Assembly (NCBI RefSeq): GCF_001189845.1
Contig: NZ_LFLZ01000038.1
Location: forward strand, 17,268-81,267
DNA length: 64,000 nt
Source: Bradyrhizobium tropiciagri
GTDB lineage: Bacteria > Pseudomonadota > Alphaproteobacteria > Rhizobiales > Xanthobacteraceae
Reading direction: 5' to 3'
The stretch's first letter is position 1, and every line of letters starts with the position of its first letter. Made by a program: the position numbers and the translations under genes. Below are positions 63,251 through 64,000 of the stretch, one piece after another. Below the pieces are notes generated by a model, which was not told the origin of the DNA, did not search any database, and was given only the letters and a program-made list of their open reading frames with translations.

Positions 63251-63817
63251 ATGTTCGGTAAATTAGCGATTTGCACTATGGCGCTGTTTTTGCTTGCGGC
63301 GCAGGCCTGCGCGGAGACGATCGAGGACAAGGTCGCTGTCTGCGCTGGCTGCCACGGCGCCGACGGCAAGCCGGTCGACAAGACCATTCCGACGATCTGG
63401 GGCCAGCAGGCCGGCTATCTCTACATCCAGCTTCGCGATTTCAAGCGCGGCGACCGCAAGAGCGAGATCATGCAGCCGATCGCGACCCAGTTCGAGCGCG
63501 ATGACATGCTGGCGATCGCGGAATACTTCTCGCAGAAGCCATGGCCAGACCTCGGCCAGCCGCGCGCGCCCAAGGACGTCGCGGCGAAGGCGGTCGCAGC
63601 CAGCGCTTCGGTCGGTTGCCCGGCCTGCCACCTCGATCGCTTCCAGGGCGACGGTACGGTGCCGCGGCTTGCCGGCATGGGACGCGATTATCTTGCGAAA
63701 ACCATCGCCGATTTCCGCACCCGCGCGCGCGGCAACAATCCCGGCATGTCAGACCTGATGCTGGCGACGTCGCCCGATGACCTCGCCGCGCTGGTGGACT
63801 ATCTGGCTGGGCTTTGA
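63251..63817 (+). CDS. Dihaem cytochrome c
   Basis: 188 aa from ATG 63251; the in-frame start at 63179 falls in the repeat. Signal peptide MFGKLAICTMALFLLAAQAC, cleavage near ACA-ET. Two class I cytochrome c domains: haem motif CAGCH (31-35) and CPACH (123-127), with Met ligands likely in SEIMQP and GMSDLML. Periplasmic electron carrier; as a neighbour of the PQQ enzyme, it probably accepts its electrons, though a terminator separates the transcripts. Confidence 0.88.
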   Translation: MFGKLAICTMALFLLAAQACAETIEDKVAVCAGCHGADGKPVDKTIPTIWGQQAGYLYIQLRDFKRGDRKSEIMQPIATQFERDDMLAIAEYFSQKPWPDLGQPRAPKDVAAKAVAASASVGCPACHLDRFQGDGTVPRLAGMGRDYLAKTIADFRTRARGNNPGMSDLMLATSPDDLAALVDYLAGL

Positions 63818-64000
63818 GGCGCGAAGTCTTGTCCTGCGGGCAAGGAGCAGTGCAGCCAGGGCGCGGACTCATTTGGACGCAGCCATAGCCATCACGGGGC
63901 TCTGGCCGAACGCAGCGCTGCTGGCCCGGTCCCAGCTTCGGTGCTTTTGGACGGAAGCCGACATCAATCAACCGACAAACTCAGCCGAAACCGTCGAGAA

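Overview
The window looks like a chromosomal segment of a Bradyrhizobium-type alphaproteobacterium. Evidence: high G+C; palindromic intergenic repeats of the TAG-AGCATGATC kind; dense CoA-dependent catabolic genes; a SorC-controlled polyol ABC operon; an encapsulin with a DyP peroxidase; and a GGAAC-N17-CGTT (EcfG-type) stress promoter. This assignment is inferred from gene content and motifs, because no database search was possible.

Layout: (1) 1-922, a minus-strand pair of conserved hypotheticals, the second cut by the window edge. (2) 1386-4865, a BisC/DMSO-reductase-family molybdoenzyme and a secreted alpha/beta hydrolase. (3) 4910-18062, an HxlR regulator divergent from a long co-directional catabolic cluster: DsbA-fold isomerase, acyl-CoA ligase, two acyl-CoA dehydrogenases, thiolase, nitronate monooxygenase, crotonase, maleylacetate-reductase-like dehydrogenase, GST, two SDRs that lack the catalytic Ser and Tyr, and an orphan substrate-binding protein. 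A near-identical palindrome lies inside each of the two divergent promoters. (4) 18087-31341, a polysaccharide locus: GINT1-like protein, GT4, Wzc-like protein with a ruined Walker A, flippase, FAD oxidoreductase, CelD-type acyltransferase, WecG-type transferase, Wzy-like polymerase and a translationally coupled GH5 hydrolase. (5) 31459-43972, an MHS-family transporter, then a stress island: encapsulin with a DyP peroxidase carrying a cargo-loading peptide, a DUF2171 protein, ClpB, a YXWGXW-repeat envelope protein behind an EcfG promoter, CbpA/CbpM, several microproteins and a Kef-type antiporter. (6) 44086-53908, a HAD phosphatase, a SorC regulator and a polyol ABC uptake/oxidation/phosphorylation operon with two tandem near-palindromic operators. 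(7) 53991-60914, an amidase followed by a complete dipeptide/oligopeptide-type ABC transporter. (8) 61330-63817, a PQQ alcohol dehydrogenase with the Asp-x-Asp signature of lanthanide enzymes, a clear terminator and a dihaem cytochrome c.

Five otherwise well-conserved genes (nitronate monooxygenase, maleylacetate reductase, encapsulin, Kef antiporter, PfkB kinase) contain six frameshifts. Each is explained by loss of one G or C from a short G/C run. This pattern suggests residual sequencing or assembly error more than genuine decay, so these genes are probably functional in the organism, although they are recorded here as disrupted.
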